This document shows, piece after piece, positions 6,939 to 16,063 of a stretch of 32,908 bases of DNA. Position numbers and translations under genes: made by a program. Source of the DNA: Cryobacterium glaciale (GTDB lineage: Bacteria; Actinomycetota; Actinomycetes; Actinomycetales; Microbacteriaceae); contig NZ_SOEY01000021.1 in NCBI RefSeq assembly GCF_004402535.1, positions 1 through 32,908 of the forward strand, given 5' to 3'. The stretch's first letter is position 1. The number at the start of each line of letters is the position of its first letter. Below the pieces are notes generated by a model. It saw only the letters and a program-made list of their open reading frames with translations. It was not told where the DNA came from and ran no database searches.

Positions 6939-8093
6939 CTAGGAGAGCTTTGCCGCGGCCTTTGCCTGCTTGATCTGGGCGCGGAGACGGGCCACCTCGT
7001 AGAGAGTTACTCCGGCGGCGATTCCGGCGTTGAGCGACTCGGTCGCGGCGCTGATTGGAATCGAGACGATCGCGTCGCAGGTCTCGGTGACGAGGCGGGA
7101 CAGACCCTTGCCCTCGCTGCCGACGACGATCACGATCGGGCGCTCGGCGAAACCGGTACCGAGGTCGGGCAGCGACACGTCGCCGTCGCCGTCGAGGCCG
7201 AGCACGAAGACGCCCTGCGCCTTGAGCGCTTTGAGCGTCTGGGTGAGGTTGCTCGCCATGGCGACGGGCGTGCGGGCCGCGGCGCCGGCGCTGGTCTTCC
7301 AGGCTGAAGCCGTGACGCCGACCGAGCGGCGCTGCGGCACGATGATTCCGTGGCCGCCGAACGCCGCCGTCGAGCGGATGATCGCGCCCAGGTTGCGCGG
7401 GTCGGTGATGCCGTCGAGGGCCACGAACAACGGCTTGTGGCCGCGGCTGATGGTGAGTTCGAGCAGCTCCATCGGGTGCGCGTACTCGTAGGCGGGAACC
7501 TTGAGCGCGAGGCCCTGGTGCACGGCGTCGCGACCGGCGAGACGGTCGAGTTCGGGGCGCATGACCTCGAGGATGGGGATGTTGCGGCTTGTCGCCATGA
7601 GCAGCACCTCTTTGACCCGCTCATCCATTTCGATGCGCGCGGCAATGTAGAGGGTCAACGCGGGAATCTTCGCCCGCAGCGCTTCGAGCACCGAGTTACG
7701 GCCGGTGACGATCTCGTGCTCGTCGATCTGCTTCGCGCGACGCGTCGAGGATCCGCCGCCGCCGCTGTTGCCGGTGCCGCGCTGGGGTGCACCCTGCGAG
7801 GCGCCGCGGGCGCCCCCACGGGGGGCTCCGCCACGCGCCGGGGTACCGCCGCGTGCGCCGCCACGGTTGGCGGTGGCATCCGCTGCGGGACGGGAGTTGA
7901 AGCCGCCGGCCGCGGTGAACCGTTCGGCAGCCGCCTTCCGCTTGCCGGCGGGGTGGTACGGACGGTCTTCAGCCTTGGGGGTGGGCTTCTTGCCCTCGAG
8001 CGCCTGGCGGCCCTGGCCGCCGGAGCCGACCTGCGCTCCGCGGCTGCCCTTGCGCACCGCTCCGGTGCGCGATTTGCGGTCTAGATTCTTCAT
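6939..8093 (-). CDS. rlmB: 23S rRNA (guanosine-2'-O-)-methyltransferase RlmB
   Basis: This is a SpoU/TrmH-family enzyme that methylates the ribose of a conserved guanosine (G2251 in E. coli numbering) in 23S rRNA. The 384 residues comprise three parts. Residues 1-125 are a basic Gly/Arg/Ala-rich extension with the family-typical [21 protein letters not shown] substrate-binding domain begins at [10 protein letters not shown]. The knotted SPOUT domain carries motif 1 ([19 protein letters not shown]), motif 2 ([10 protein letters not shown]) and motif 3 ([14 protein letters not shown]). The start codon overlaps the cysS stop as TGATG, which implies translational coupling. It is the last gene of carD-ispDF-cysS-rlmB. 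The RG-rich N-terminal stretch (about 75-120) is longer and more disordered than in E. coli RlmB. Confidence 0.95.
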   Translation of the reverse strand: MKNLDRKSRTGAVRKGSRGAQVGSGGQGRQALEGKKPTPKAEDRPYHPAGKRKAAAERFTAAGGFNSRPAADATANRGGARGGTPARGGAPRGGARGASQGAPQRGTGNSGGGGSSTRRAKQIDEHEIVTGRNSVLEALRAKIPALTLYIAARIEMDERVKEVLLMATSRNIPILEVMRPELDRLAGRDAVHQGLALKVPAYEYAHPMELLELTISRGHKPLFVALDGITDPRNLGAIIRSTAAFGGHGIIVPQRRSVGVTASAWKTSAGAAARTPVAMASNLTQTLKALKAQGVFVLGLDGDGDVSLPDLGTGFAERPIVIVVGSEGKGLSRLVTETCDAIVSIPISAATESLNAGIAAGVTLYEVARLRAQIKQAKAAAKLS

Positions 8094-9502
8094 CAGTCAA
8101 AGCTCCAATGGGCACCCGACGGGGTGTCTTCGATGGTGATTCCGGCGGCGACGAGTTCGTCCCGGATTCGGTCTGCGGCCGCATAGTCGCGGTTTTCCCT
8201 GGCGAGGGTGCGGTCGCCGAGCAGTCGCTCGACCAACGCGCTCAGGGCCACCATGGCCGGTTCGTCTGTTGCCACGGTCCAGCCGGGCGACAAAGGGTTG
8301 ATTCCCAGCACTTCGCTCATCGCGAGCACTTCGCTGCGAGCGGATGCTGCAGCGTGCAGGTCTTCGGCATCCAGCGCGGCGTTGCCGGCGCGCACGGTGT
8401 CGTGAAGCACGCCGAGCGCCTGCGGAACGGCGAGGTCGTCGTCCATGGCGGTGGCGAAATCCTCAGGCACGACCTCGACGCCGCTTCCGGCGAACCGGGT
8501 GCCGCTAAGCCGGCGATCAGCACGGTCGAGGAAGCTTTCGACGCGCTCGAGGGCCGCTTCGGCCTCGGCGAGCGATCCGTCGTTGTAGTCGATGGTCGAG
8601 CGGTAGTGGGCGGCACCGAGAAAGTAGCGCACGACGATGGAGCGGGCCTGGTCGAGCAATTCGGCCGCGAAGACCGAGTTGCCGAGCGACTTGGACATCT
8701 TCTGTCCGTTCACGTTGACCAGACCGTTGTGCACCCAGTAGTTCGCGAAGTCGCTGCCGGCCGCGTTCGACTGGGCCAGCTCGTTCTCGTGGTGCGGGAA
8801 CCGCAGATCGAGGCCGCCGCCGTGAATGTCGAAGTGGTCACCGAGGTAGCGGGCGGCCATGGCCGAGCATTCGATGTGCCAGCCGGGGCGACCCTGCCCC
8901 CACGGGGAGGGCCAGGCGGCCGAGGCGGGTTCGCCCTCTTTTGCGCCCTTCCACAGGGCGAAGTCGCGAGGGTCACGTTTGGCGCGCGGGGAAGCATCCG
9001 TTGCCGCCTCCATATTGCCGGGCGACTGGTGGGTGAGGGCGCCGTAGGCCGCCCAGCTCGCGCTGTCGAAGTAGACGTCGCCGGATTCGTCGGGAGCGGC
9101 GTAGGCGTGGCCGCGCTCGATCAGGGTGGAGATGAGGGTCTGCATCTCGGTGATACTCGCGGTCGCGCGCGGCTCGTAGGTAGGGGCGAGAATTCCGAGG
9201 CGCTGGTAGCCGGCGGTGAACTCGAGCTCGTAGCGGTAGGCGAGGGCCCACCACTGCTCCTTCGAGCCCTGCGCGTTGATTAGAATCTTGTCGTCGATGT
9301 CGGTGACGTTGCGCACGAAGGTGACGTTCAGGCCGCGGTAGCTGAGCCAGCGGCGCAGCTGGTCGTAGACCAGGGCGCTGCGCAGGTGTCCGATGTGCGG
9401 GCTGGACTGCACGGTGGGTCCACACACGTACATCGAGACCTGGCCCGCTTCGAGGGGGACAAAATCGCGCAAGGCCTGAGCCTTCGAATCGTACAGTTGC
9501 AT
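8093..9502 (-). CDS. cysS: Cysteinyl-tRNA synthetase
   Basis: This class I synthetase charges tRNA-Cys in the cytoplasm. The HIGH motif is HIGH at about 36-39. The zinc/cysteine-binding region is [12 protein letters not shown] (Cys about 27), with further ligands in WHIECSAMA and [10 protein letters not shown], and the KMSKS loop is in [11 protein letters not shown]. The length (about 469) is normal. GGAGG lies 7 bases before the ATG at 9502, which is why I prefer that start. A GTG two codons upstream (9508) overlaps the ispDF stop as GTGA and is also possible, since homologues often begin Met-Thr. It belongs to the same operon as ispDF and rlmB. An MshC paralogue, the mycothiol ligase, is excluded by the CysS-type C-terminal domain. 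Confidence 0.95.
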   Translation of the reverse strand: MQLYDSKAQALRDFVPLEAGQVSMYVCGPTVQSSPHIGHLRSALVYDQLRRWLSYRGLNVTFVRNVTDIDDKILINAQGSKEQWWALAYRYELEFTAGYQRLGILAPTYEPRATASITEMQTLISTLIERGHAYAAPDESGDVYFDSASWAAYGALTHQSPGNMEAATDASPRAKRDPRDFALWKGAKEGEPASAAWPSPWGQGRPGWHIECSAMAARYLGDHFDIHGGGLDLRFPHHENELAQSNAAGSDFANYWVHNGLVNVNGQKMSKSLGNSVFAAELLDQARSIVVRYFLGAAHYRSTIDYNDGSLAEAEAALERVESFLDRADRRLSGTRFAGSGVEVVPEDFATAMDDDLAVPQALGVLHDTVRAGNAALDAEDLHAAASARSEVLAMSEVLGINPLSPGWTVATDEPAMVALSALVERLLGDRTLARENRDYAAADRIRDELVAAGITIEDTPSGAHWSFD

Positions 9503-9504
9503 GG

Positions 9505-10809
9505 TCACGCCTCCCAGTTTAGGTCAGGGGTCTGACCCGGCCCTGGCGCGGAAGACGGCACGGTGTAAAGCGGCGCAGGGTAGAGCAGCGCGGTGGCGGT
9601 CGCCGCCACGCCCTCGCCGCGGCCGGTGAAGCCGAGCGCATCCGTTGTGGTCGCGGCAATATTGACCGGTGCCGAGAGGATGCCGGCGAGTCGCGTTTCG
9701 GCCTCGGCCCGACGCTGCGAGAACCTGGGGCGGTTGCCGATGATCTGCACCGAGACGTTGCCCACGAGGTAGCCGGCGGCGCGCACCAGGCGCACGGTCT
9801 CTGCGAGGAAGACGTCGCCGTGTGCACCGCTGAATCGGGGGTCGGCCGTGCCGAAGATGCTGCCGATATCGCCGAGGCCGGCCGCGCCGAGCAGGGCGTC
9901 GCAGATGGCGTGCGCGGCGACATCGCCGTCGCTGTGTCCGCTGAGGCCGCGCTCCCCCGGCCAGTACAGGCCGGCCAGCCAGAGTTCGGTCCCGCCGTCG
10001 GGCTCATTGTCGGCAGCGAAGGCGTGCACGTCGAGGCCGGTGCCGATGCGCGGCAGCAGCACCGGCTGCGGCGCTGCGGCGTGCAGAAGCAGGTCCGCGC
10101 GCTCGAGGTCTTCGGGCGTCGTGATCTTGAAGGCGAGCGGATGCCCGGCGATGACAGTCACCGGGTGCCCGGCGTCGGCGACGAGCGCTGCGTCGTCGGT
10201 GAGGGCCTCGAACCGGCCGTTCGCCGCGGCCCAGGTGCGGGCGGCCACGAGCATGGCGCGCGGGAAACCCTGCGGCGTCTGCACGGCGGAGAGTTCGGAG
10301 CGGTCGACCGTACCGAGGATGGCGCCGGAGTCGGCGACGCGCTTGATGGTGTCGACCACGGGCAGCCCGGGAATGATGCCGTGCCCGGTGGCGCGCACGG
10401 CGGCGACGACCTTGTCGCAGAGGGCGGCCGGCGTGAGGGCGCGGGCTGCGTCGTGCACCAGCACGACGTCAATGCTCGGCAGCAGGGCGCTCAGTCCGTG
10501 GTCGACCGACCCCTGGCGGGTACGTCCGCCGGCGACGACCGACAGGGCCAACTCGGGTGCGGCGTAACGGGCGGCGGCATGCGCGGCAATGGCACGGGCA
10601 TCCGCTACCCGGTCGCCGGGGGCGACGACAATAATCTGCACCGTTTCGTTCATGCCGAAAATGGAATCCAGGGCGTGGTCGAGCAGGGGGCGCATATGCA
10701 GCAAAACGAATGCTTTGGGTTCGGCGTGCCCGAGGCGGCTGCCGCTGCCGGCGGCGACGACGATGACGGCGACCGTGGGCGAAGCGGGTGTTGCTGGGGA
10801 AACAATCAT
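9505..10809 (-). CDS. ispDF: Bifunctional IspD/IspF of the MEP isoprenoid pathway
   Basis: This fusion of about 434 residues catalyses two steps of isopentenyl diphosphate synthesis. Residues about 11-230 are IspD (MEP cytidylyltransferase): [16 protein letters not shown] binds CTP, and [10 protein letters not shown] contributes metal and substrate contacts. Residues about 265-425 are IspF (MECDP synthase): GTGLDVHAF supplies the zinc Asp and His, [20 protein letters not shown] follows, and then GDIGSIF. The intermediate IspE step is encoded elsewhere. IspDF fusions occur in several bacterial groups, while M. tuberculosis keeps ispD and ispF as separate neighbours at the same position. The ATG at 10809 begins the family sequence; no strong ribosome site is visible. 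It lies downstream of carD, with a terminator hairpin between them. Confidence 0.95.
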   Translation of the reverse strand: MIVSPATPASPTVAVIVVAAGSGSRLGHAEPKAFVLLHMRPLLDHALDSIFGMNETVQIIVVAPGDRVADARAIAAHAAARYAAPELALSVVAGGRTRQGSVDHGLSALLPSIDVVLVHDAARALTPAALCDKVVAAVRATGHGIIPGLPVVDTIKRVADSGAILGTVDRSELSAVQTPQGFPRAMLVAARTWAAANGRFEALTDDAALVADAGHPVTVIAGHPLAFKITTPEDLERADLLLHAAAPQPVLLPRIGTGLDVHAFAADNEPDGGTELWLAGLYWPGERGLSGHSDGDVAAHAICDALLGAAGLGDIGSIFGTADPRFSGAHGDVFLAETVRLVRAAGYLVGNVSVQIIGNRPRFSQRRAEAETRLAGILSAPVNIAATTTDALGFTGRGEGVAATATALLYPAPLYTVPSSAPGPGQTPDLNWEA

Positions 10810-10863
10810 GTCTAGAGGGTATCTATCTGGGATGGTGCAGAACGGGCCTGCGGACGAACATGC

Positions 10864-10889
10864 AAAAGGCGGCACCTTGCGGCGCCGCC
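10864..10889 (-). terminator. Rho-independent terminator after carD
   Basis: On the minus strand GGCGGCGCC, loop GCAA and GGTGCCGCC are followed by TTTT. The stem has nine pairs including one G-U. It lies 22 bases downstream of the carD stop and upstream of ispDF, so part of carD transcription probably ends here. Confidence 0.8.
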
Positions 10890-10911
10890 CCTCACGAAGC
10901 AATCAAAAAAG

Positions 10912-11394
10912 TTAGGAGGCGAGGACCTCGTCGAGAACGGTGGATGCCTTCTCTTCGTCGGTCTTCTCGGCTAGGGCCAGCTCGCTGATGAGAATCTGAC
11001 GGGCCTTGGCCAGCATGCGCTTCTCGCCGGCGGACAGCCCGCGGTCTTGATCGCGGCGCCACAGGTCGCGCACGACCTCGGACACCTTGATCACGTCGCC
11101 GCTGGCCAGCTTCTCGAGGTTGGCCTTGTACCGGCGAGACCAGTTGGTGGGCTCTTCGGTGAACGGTGCGCGCAGCACTTCGAAGACTCTGTCGAGGCCC
11201 TCTTGGCCGATCACATCGCGCACGCCGACGAGGTCGACGTTTTCGGCGGGAACCTCAATAGTGAGATCGCCCTGGGTGACATTCAGCTTGAGGTACAGCT
11301 TCTCTTCACCCTTGATGATGCGGGTTTTCACCTCGGTGATCATCGCAGCGCCGTGGTGGGGATATACGACGGTTTCGCCAACCTCAAACAGCAT
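10912..11394 (-). CDS. carD: CarD-family RNA polymerase-binding transcription regulator
   Basis: This 160-residue protein is essential in mycobacteria, where it binds the RNA polymerase beta subunit and stabilises open complexes, notably at rRNA promoters. The N-terminal Tudor-like RNAP-interaction domain (about 1-55) starts [19 protein letters not shown]. The C-terminal helical DNA-binding domain (about 60-160) contains the conserved tryptophan in [11 protein letters not shown] and then [16 protein letters not shown]. The length is as in M. tuberculosis CarD. AAGGGATC precedes the ATG. It is divergent from the LpqE-like gene across 167 bp. Confidence 0.97.
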   Translation of the reverse strand: MLFEVGETVVYPHHGAAMITEVKTRIIKGEEKLYLKLNVTQGDLTIEVPAENVDLVGVRDVIGQEGLDRVFEVLRAPFTEEPTNWSRRYKANLEKLASGDVIKVSEVVRDLWRRDQDRGLSAGEKRMLAKARQILISELALAEKTDEEKASTVLDEVLAS

Positions 11395-11561
11395 GGATGT
11401 GATCCCTTCAGCAACTTATAGGATACCACAGCTTAGAGGTGCTACAGTACGCGCGCCCCCGCGAGGCACGCTGACGACATTCGCGCGCTCAAACACGCCG
11501 CTAAGCTAGTGACAAAGCGAATTTCTGCAGCGCCGAGCGCTGCTTCAGTAGTGGAGGTCTT

Positions 11562-12089
11562 GTGAGAGCGCGCATCGCTGCATCCGTTGTATTGGCGGCT
11601 GGCATTCTGTTGGGCACGAGTGCGTGTGGTTTTTTCGCACCGCAGGCCACCTCGATTCAATACAACGCGAGTGACGGTGTCAGCGGCGACGTGGGCGAGA
11701 TTCACATCCGCAACGCCCTGCTGCTCTCGGCCGACGGCGAACTGGCCAACCTGGTCGTCTCCGTCGTGAACCCGACCGACACCCTGCAGAGCCTGCTCGT
11801 GCAGTACGAGTCGAGCACCGGCAAGGTGTCGCAGGACATTCCGGTCGAAGCCAATACGACCGTGACGTTCGGCACCGACGGCGCGGCCTCGGTCGTCCTG
11901 GAGAATATGGACAGCCAGCCCGGCTCGCTGTTCCCGGTGTTTTTCCAATACGGCGAAGAGACCGGGGTCGAGCTGCTGCTGCCCGTTCTTTCCGGCACCC
12001 AGGGCGAATACTCGACGCTGATGCCAACGATCGCCCCGACCGAGACGCCTTCAGAGACGCCGACCCCGTCGGCCACGCCCGCGGCGTAA
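11562..12089 (+). CDS. lpqE: LpqE-like secreted lipoprotein
   Basis: This is a lipoprotein of 175 residues. The signal peptide is 1-21 and the lipobox GTSAC has its lipidated Cys at about 22. A beta-rich domain follows (segments IHIRNALLLSADGELANLVV and VVNPTDTLQSLLV), and a Thr/Pro/Ser tail after residue 150 may extend through the cell wall. GGAGG lies 4 bases before the GTG start at 11562. In M. tuberculosis the lipoprotein lpqE is divergent from carD at the same place, so I assign it by synteny plus general resemblance. The function of LpqE is unknown; the fold looks like small metal-chaperone or immunoglobulin-like exported domains. The gene ends at a terminator shared with regX3. Confidence 0.75.
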   Translation: MRARIAASVVLAAGILLGTSACGFFAPQATSIQYNASDGVSGDVGEIHIRNALLLSADGELANLVVSVVNPTDTLQSLLVQYESSTGKVSQDIPVEANTTVTFGTDGAASVVLENMDSQPGSLFPVFFQYGEETGVELLLPVLSGTQGEYSTLMPTIAPTETPSETPTPSATPAA

Positions 12090-12103
12090 CCGTCTTCGTA
12101 TAA

Positions 12104-12139
12104 ATCAGGCCGCCATCCCCTCGGGGACGGCGGCCTGAT
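12104..12139. terminator. Bidirectional terminator between lpqE and regX3
   Basis: ATCAGGCCGCC (12104-12114) pairs with GGCGGCCTGAT (12129-12139), with an inner CCC/GGG. It sits between convergent stop codons. On the minus strand it is followed by TTTAT, so it serves regX3 better than lpqE. Confidence 0.8.
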
Positions 12140-12145
12140 GCGTTG

Positions 12146-12829
12146 CTAGGCTTCGAAACGGTAGCCGAGGCCGCGCACGGTGACGAGCATGACCGGCTCC
12201 GACGGCGCCGCCTCGATGCGCGAGCGGATGCGTTTGATGTGCACGTCGAGGGTCTTGGTGTCGCCGAAATAATCGGTGCCCCAGACCCGGTCGATGAGCT
12301 GGCCACGGGTCAGCACCCGTCCGGCGTTGCGCAGCAGGAACTCAAGCAGTTCGAACTCTTTCAACGGCATGTTCACCAGCTCGCCGGAGACCGTCACGGC
12401 GTGCCGCTCCACGTCCATGCGCACCGTGCCAGCCGATAGCATGCTGTCGGCGTCGGTGGCGCTCTGGTCTTCGTGCCGCCGCAGCACCGCACGAATGCGA
12501 GCGACCAGTTCGCGGGTGGAATACGGCTTAGTGACGTAGTCGTCGGCGCCGAGTTCAAGCCCCACGACGATGTCGATCTCGGAATCCTTCGCGGTGAGCA
12601 TGATGATGGGCACGGTCGAGCGCGTGCGAATCTCCCGGCACACCTCGGTGCCCGGAATGCCGGGCAGCATGAGGTCGAGCAGGATCAGGTCGGTGCCGTT
12701 CTGGTCGAATTCGCTGATCGCGCTCGGTCCGTCTTCGGCAACGACGACCTCATAGCCCTCACGTTCGAGCAGAAAGCTCAGCGGCTCGCTCAAAGCGCTC
12801 TCGTCTTCAACCAAGAGGATGCGTGTCAT
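12146..12829 (-). CDS. regX3: Phosphate-response regulator RegX3
   Basis: This is an OmpR/PhoB-family response regulator of 227 residues, the cytoplasmic partner of SenX3. The receiver domain (1-115) has the acidic pocket EDE at 8-10, phospho-acceptor Asp about 52 (LLDLMLPG), Thr about 79 and Lys about 101 (YVTKPYS). The winged-helix effector (about 130-227) includes LKEFELLEFLLRN and the recognition segment DTKTLDVHIKRIRSRIE. The neighbouring senX3 and divergent phoU support RegX3 rather than MtrA or another paralogue. Its expected targets in this window are pstS, phoU and perhaps ppk, where Pho-box-like repeats occur. The ATG overlaps the senX3 stop by 4 bases (ATGA). Confidence 0.94.
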   Translation of the reverse strand: MTRILLVEDESALSEPLSFLLEREGYEVVVAEDGPSAISEFDQNGTDLILLDLMLPGIPGTEVCREIRTRSTVPIIMLTAKDSEIDIVVGLELGADDYVTKPYSTRELVARIRAVLRRHEDQSATDADSMLSAGTVRMDVERHAVTVSGELVNMPLKEFELLEFLLRNAGRVLTRGQLIDRVWGTDYFGDTKTLDVHIKRIRSRIEAAPSEPVMLVTVRGLGYRFEA

Positions 12830-14016
12830 AGTGTGTCTCCTGCGGCCGCACGGGCGACCGGTCGCGGTTTGGTCGGGCGTGGTTCGATGATCGGCTCGGC
12901 CGCCTCGGGGAGGCGGATGGTGAAGGTGGATCCGCTGCCGGGCTGCGACCAGACACGAATATCGCCGCCGTGGTTCTGTACGACGTGCTTGACGATGGAG
13001 AGGCCGAGGCCGGTGCCGCCGGTGTGTCGGGAGCGGGCCTGGTCGACGCGGAAGAACCGCTCAAAGACACGGTCGAGGTCGGCTTCGGCGATGCCGACGC
13101 CCTGGTCCGTCACGGTGATCTCGACGATGCCCTTCTGCAGGCGCACGCCGACGCCGACCCGCGACCCTTCGAGGGAATAGTTCACCGCATTGGCGACGAG
13201 GTTGTGCACGGCGACGGTGAGCAGCGCTTCGTCGCCGAAGACCCGGGCGCCGGACTTCTTGCCGATGACGATCGTGATGCGTTCGGCCTCGGCGACGACC
13301 CGGCTCTGGTCCACCGCGGCGGCGACGATGTCGTCGACGCTGAGATTCTCCGGCTCCGCCAGGGCGTCCTGCGCCTGCAGCCGGGACAGTTCGATGATCT
13401 CCTGGGTCAGGCGACCGAGCCGTGCCGACTCTGTCGTTAACCGGTTGGCGAAGCGGCGAACCTGCTCCGGCTCATCCGCTGCCTTGTCGAGCGCTTCGGC
13501 GAGCAGTCCGACGGAGGCGATGGGGGTTTTCAGCTCGTGGCTGATGTTGGCCACGAAGTCGCGGCGCACCTCGTCGAGGCGGAAGGCTTCGGTGCGGTCC
13601 TCGGCCAGCAGCAACACGTAACGGGTGCCGAGCCGGGCCAGGCGCACCCGAAAGCGCATGCTCGCGTCGCCGAACGGGCCGCGGGACAGCACGAGGTCTT
13701 CGCTGATCGGCTCACCGGTCTGCCGCACCCGACGGGCGAGTTCGAGCAGTTCGGGGTGCACGAGCTGCTGGTTCCAGACCAGGCCGAGAGTGAGTGCGCC
13801 CGGGCTGGTCTTGATGACGTTGTTCGACGGGTCGAGCACGACGCCGGCGGTCTCGAGGGCGTCGAGCACCTGGTCGATACCGTCAGGAACGGCGGGGTTG
13901 ACCACCTCGGAGGCGCGCCGCCCGTGGCGCTCGGCGACGTGCAGCAGCAGGACGAACCCGGCGCCGACACCGAGTCCGAGTGCCAGCGACAGCAACACCA
14001 GCCACGTCGATTCCAT
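12826..14016 (-). CDS. senX3: Phosphate-sensing histidine kinase SenX3
   Basis: This membrane sensor kinase has 396 residues. One hydrophobic helix spans about 5-26. A PAS-like domain (about 42-145) includes LDALETAGVVLDP. The HisKA domain has phospho-acceptor His about 160 in FVANISHELKTP. The ATPase domain shows the N box HNLVANAVNYS, a G1-type DQGVGIAEADLDRVF, and GGTGLGLSIVKHVV. This architecture matches mycobacterial SenX3, which works with PhoU and the Pst transporter rather than binding phosphate directly. It is first in the senX3-regX3 operon and divergent from phoU. The Ala/Arg-rich C-terminal tail ends in the overlap with regX3. Confidence 0.94.
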   Translation of the reverse strand: MESTWLVLLSLALGLGVGAGFVLLLHVAERHGRRASEVVNPAVPDGIDQVLDALETAGVVLDPSNNVIKTSPGALTLGLVWNQQLVHPELLELARRVRQTGEPISEDLVLSRGPFGDASMRFRVRLARLGTRYVLLLAEDRTEAFRLDEVRRDFVANISHELKTPIASVGLLAEALDKAADEPEQVRRFANRLTTESARLGRLTQEIIELSRLQAQDALAEPENLSVDDIVAAAVDQSRVVAEAERITIVIGKKSGARVFGDEALLTVAVHNLVANAVNYSLEGSRVGVGVRLQKGIVEITVTDQGVGIAEADLDRVFERFFRVDQARSRHTGGTGLGLSIVKHVVQNHGGDIRVWSQPGSGSTFTIRLPEAAEPIIEPRPTKPRPVARAAAGDTL

Positions 14017-14089
14017 AAGTTACAGATTACTGACAGTCTCCGCTCGCCGTTCACAGCGGACCCGCCACGCGCCCTGTACTTTAGTAAGT

Positions 14090-14122
14090 GTTCAAGTGAG
14101 CGGCACCTGCTGTTAACCTGAA
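14090..14122 (+). promoter_or_regulatory. Pho-box-like repeats upstream of phoU
   Basis: Three consecutive 11-base units start at 14090, 14101 and 14112. The outer two begin GTTCAAG and GTTAACC; the middle unit CGGCACC is degenerate. The 11-bp phase and GTT-N-ACC-like pattern resemble the direct-repeat boxes bound by Streptomyces PhoP and mycobacterial RegX3. The site lies between phoU and senX3. A further GTTCACA at 14049 is out of phase. Confidence 0.5.
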
Positions 14123-14197
14123 TTCGACATCATAAACCGGGGGCCACGCTGGCCTCACCGATCGTGCGTGTTCGCGCGGCAAGGAAGGATCACCCCC

Positions 14198-14854
14198 ATG
14201 CGCGATGTATTCCAACAGGAACTCGCCGAAGTTCAGCAGCGTATCGTCGACATTTCGCGCCTCGTCGCGATCTCGATCGACAAGGCCACCCGCGCCTTCA
14301 ACGAGAGCGACGTGAGCCTCGCCGAAGAGGCCATCACCGAAGACGAGAAGATCGACGAACTGTCGGTGCAACTCGACGAACTCGCCATCACCATTCTCGC
14401 CCGCCAGCAGCCCGTGGCCCGCGACCTGCGCATCGTGGTCAGCGCCCTGCGCATCAGCGCCTCCCTCGAGCGGATGGGCGACCTCGCCACCCACATCGCC
14501 CAGCTGGCCCGCTACCGTTTTCCGGACAAGGTCATTCCCAAGAGCCTGCGCGGAACCTTCGCCGAGATGGGCGCCCTCGACGTGTTGATCGCGAATATGC
14601 TCACCGAGCTGCTCACCCACCAGGACCTGCACCTCGCCGAAACCATTCGCAACGAAGACGACAAGGTCGACGCCCTGCACCTGAGCGTGTTCGACGCCGT
14701 GCTCGGGGAAACCTGGAAGGGCCTCGCGGCCGACACCGTCGACGCGACCCTCGCCAGCCGCTACCACGAGCGTTTCGCCGACCACGCGGTCTCGATCGCC
14801 AAAAAGGTGCAGTACCTCGGCACCGGCGCCTGGCACCAGGACGACAACGCCTGA
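14198..14854 (+). CDS. phoU: Phosphate signalling protein PhoU
   Basis: This 218-residue all-helical cytoplasmic protein links Pst transport activity to SenX3 and keeps the Pho regulon off when phosphate is plentiful. Two PhoU repeats are visible. The first carries E-x-x-D metal-binding patterns (ITEDEKIDELSVQLDELAI) and the second a matching NEDDKVDALHLSVFDAVLG. RDLRIVVSALRISASLERMG is strongly conserved. The ATG at 14198 follows AAGGAAGGA by 8 bases; an upstream in-frame ATG at 14168 has no such site. Unlike E. coli, phoU is not at the end of pstSCAB but sits 13.8 kb away, divergent from senX3-regX3. Pho-box-like repeats lie in its promoter. Confidence 0.95.
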   Translation: MRDVFQQELAEVQQRIVDISRLVAISIDKATRAFNESDVSLAEEAITEDEKIDELSVQLDELAITILARQQPVARDLRIVVSALRISASLERMGDLATHIAQLARYRFPDKVIPKSLRGTFAEMGALDVLIANMLTELLTHQDLHLAETIRNEDDKVDALHLSVFDAVLGETWKGLAADTVDATLASRYHERFADHAVSIAKKVQYLGTGAWHQDDNA

Positions 14855-14870
14855 TTTCCGGCACCTAGAC

Positions 14871-14905
14871 GGCCCCGGAGTGTCCGCTCCGAGGCCTTCT
14901 TTTGT
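14871..14905 (+). terminator. Rho-independent terminator after phoU
   Basis: GGCCCCGGAG pairs with CTCCGAGGCC (14887-14896) around a TGTCCG loop, with one imperfect pair, and TTCTTTTG follows. It ends the phoU transcript 17 bases after the stop codon. Confidence 0.85.
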
Positions 14906-14924
14906 GGATTCATGGCGGCGACTC

Positions 14925-15020
14925 GCGCATAACTCCTGCAATTTGCACCGGCACTATTCTTCAGCCCCGGAATTACGCGGGACTTGCTGCCGCGTCTGAG
15001 AATTTGCAGGAGTTATGCGC
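14925..15020 (-). mobile_element. 95-bp MITE-like inverted-repeat element, copy 1
   Basis: The left end GCGCATAACTCCTGCAA is matched by TTGCAGGAGTTATGCGC at the right end (15004-15020), giving 17-bp terminal inverted repeats around about 60 bp. The reverse complement of the interior aligns with the interior of copy 2 at 24230-24323. No transposase is present, so the mobile nature is inferred from the structure and the copy number. Confidence 0.7.
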
Positions 15021-15062
15021 AGGGAGCAGCCCGCTGGGAGGGCCGTGCGTACGGCCTGGCGG

Positions 15063-15815
15063 CTACTTCTTGTTCCCCTGAGCGGCTACGGCGGCCGCGC
15101 CGGCGGCCGCGGCTTCGGGATCGAGGTACTGGCCCGGGCCCAGCGGCATGAGGTCTTCGCCGAGCTGGTAGACGAGCGGGATTCCGGTGGGGATATTCAG
15201 CTCGGCGATGTCGGCGTCGCTGATGCCGTCGAGGTGCTTGACCAGGGCACGCAGGGAGTTACCGTGCGCGGTGACCAGTACCGTCTTGCCCGCGCGGAGG
15301 TCGGGTGCGATGTCGGACTGCCAGTAGGGCAGCATCCGCTCGACGACGTCCTTGAGGCATTCGGTGCGCGGCAGAGCGGGGCCGAGGTCGGCGTAGCGCG
15401 CGTCGTGCGCCTGCGAGAACTCGCTGGAGTCGTCGAGCACGGGCGGCGGGGTGTCGTACGAGCGACGCCAGAGCATGAACTGTTCCTGGCCGAATTTGGC
15501 CAGGGTGGCCGCTTTGTCGAGGCCTTGCAGTCCGCCGTAGTGGCGTTCGTTGAGGCGCCAGGAGCGCTTCACCGGGATCCACATGCGGTCGGCCTCTTCA
15601 AGCGCGAGGTTTGCAGTCTGGATGGCGCGGGACAGCAGGCTGGTGTGCAGCACGTCGGGCAGCAGGCCGGCTTCCCCCAGCAGCACGCCGGCCCGGGCGG
15701 CTTCGGTGGCGCCCTGTTCGCTGAGGCGAACGTCGACCCAGCCGGTGAACAGGTTCTGCTGGTTCCACGTGCTTTGGCCGTGGCGGAGAAGGACGAGTGT
15801 ATAGGGGGCAGACAT
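15063..15815 (-). CDS. gpmA: 2,3-bisphosphoglycerate-dependent phosphoglycerate mutase
   Basis: This glycolytic and gluconeogenic enzyme interconverts 3- and 2-phosphoglycerate through a phosphohistidine. The 250 residues start with the signature [11 protein letters not shown] (catalytic His about 11). [26 protein letters not shown] (general acid Glu) and [19 protein letters not shown] (second catalytic His) follow; all are diagnostic of the cofactor-dependent family. The C-terminus is an Ala-rich tail ending GNKK. It is transcribed towards phoU and separated from it by the MITE-like element. Confidence 0.96.
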   Translation of the reverse strand: MSAPYTLVLLRHGQSTWNQQNLFTGWVDVRLSEQGATEAARAGVLLGEAGLLPDVLHTSLLSRAIQTANLALEEADRMWIPVKRSWRLNERHYGGLQGLDKAATLAKFGQEQFMLWRRSYDTPPPVLDDSSEFSQAHDARYADLGPALPRTECLKDVVERMLPYWQSDIAPDLRAGKTVLVTAHGNSLRALVKHLDGISDADIAELNIPTGIPLVYQLGEDLMPLGPGQYLDPEAAAAGAAAVAAQGNKK

Positions 15816-16048
15816 GTGCCCACTCTATCGAGGGTGGGCCCTATTCGCGCGGGCGGGCTGTCGCTCGCGGGGCGAATGCTGCTTTGTCTGGTTGCAGATG
15901 CGTGCACCATGTGCTTTTTCTGGGGGCACCCGCTTCGAGGGGCACCCGCACTGGGTCGGCCGTGCCCTCCTATCGCCGGCCGCCCGCTGCTAACTTCAAA
16001 TGTCGGGATTCCGATGAAGTTTCGGGGTTGTGCCCACGGGGGCGTTCG

Positions 16049-16062
16049 GAACTGTTCAGTTC
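16049..16062. repeat. Small perfect inverted repeat before the surface-protein start
   Basis: GAACTG-TT-CAGTTC ends one base before the chosen ATG at 16064, where a ribosome-binding site would be expected. It could be an operator, an mRNA hairpin, or a sign that the true start is the GTG at 16079. Confidence 0.5.
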
Positions 16063-16063
16063 T

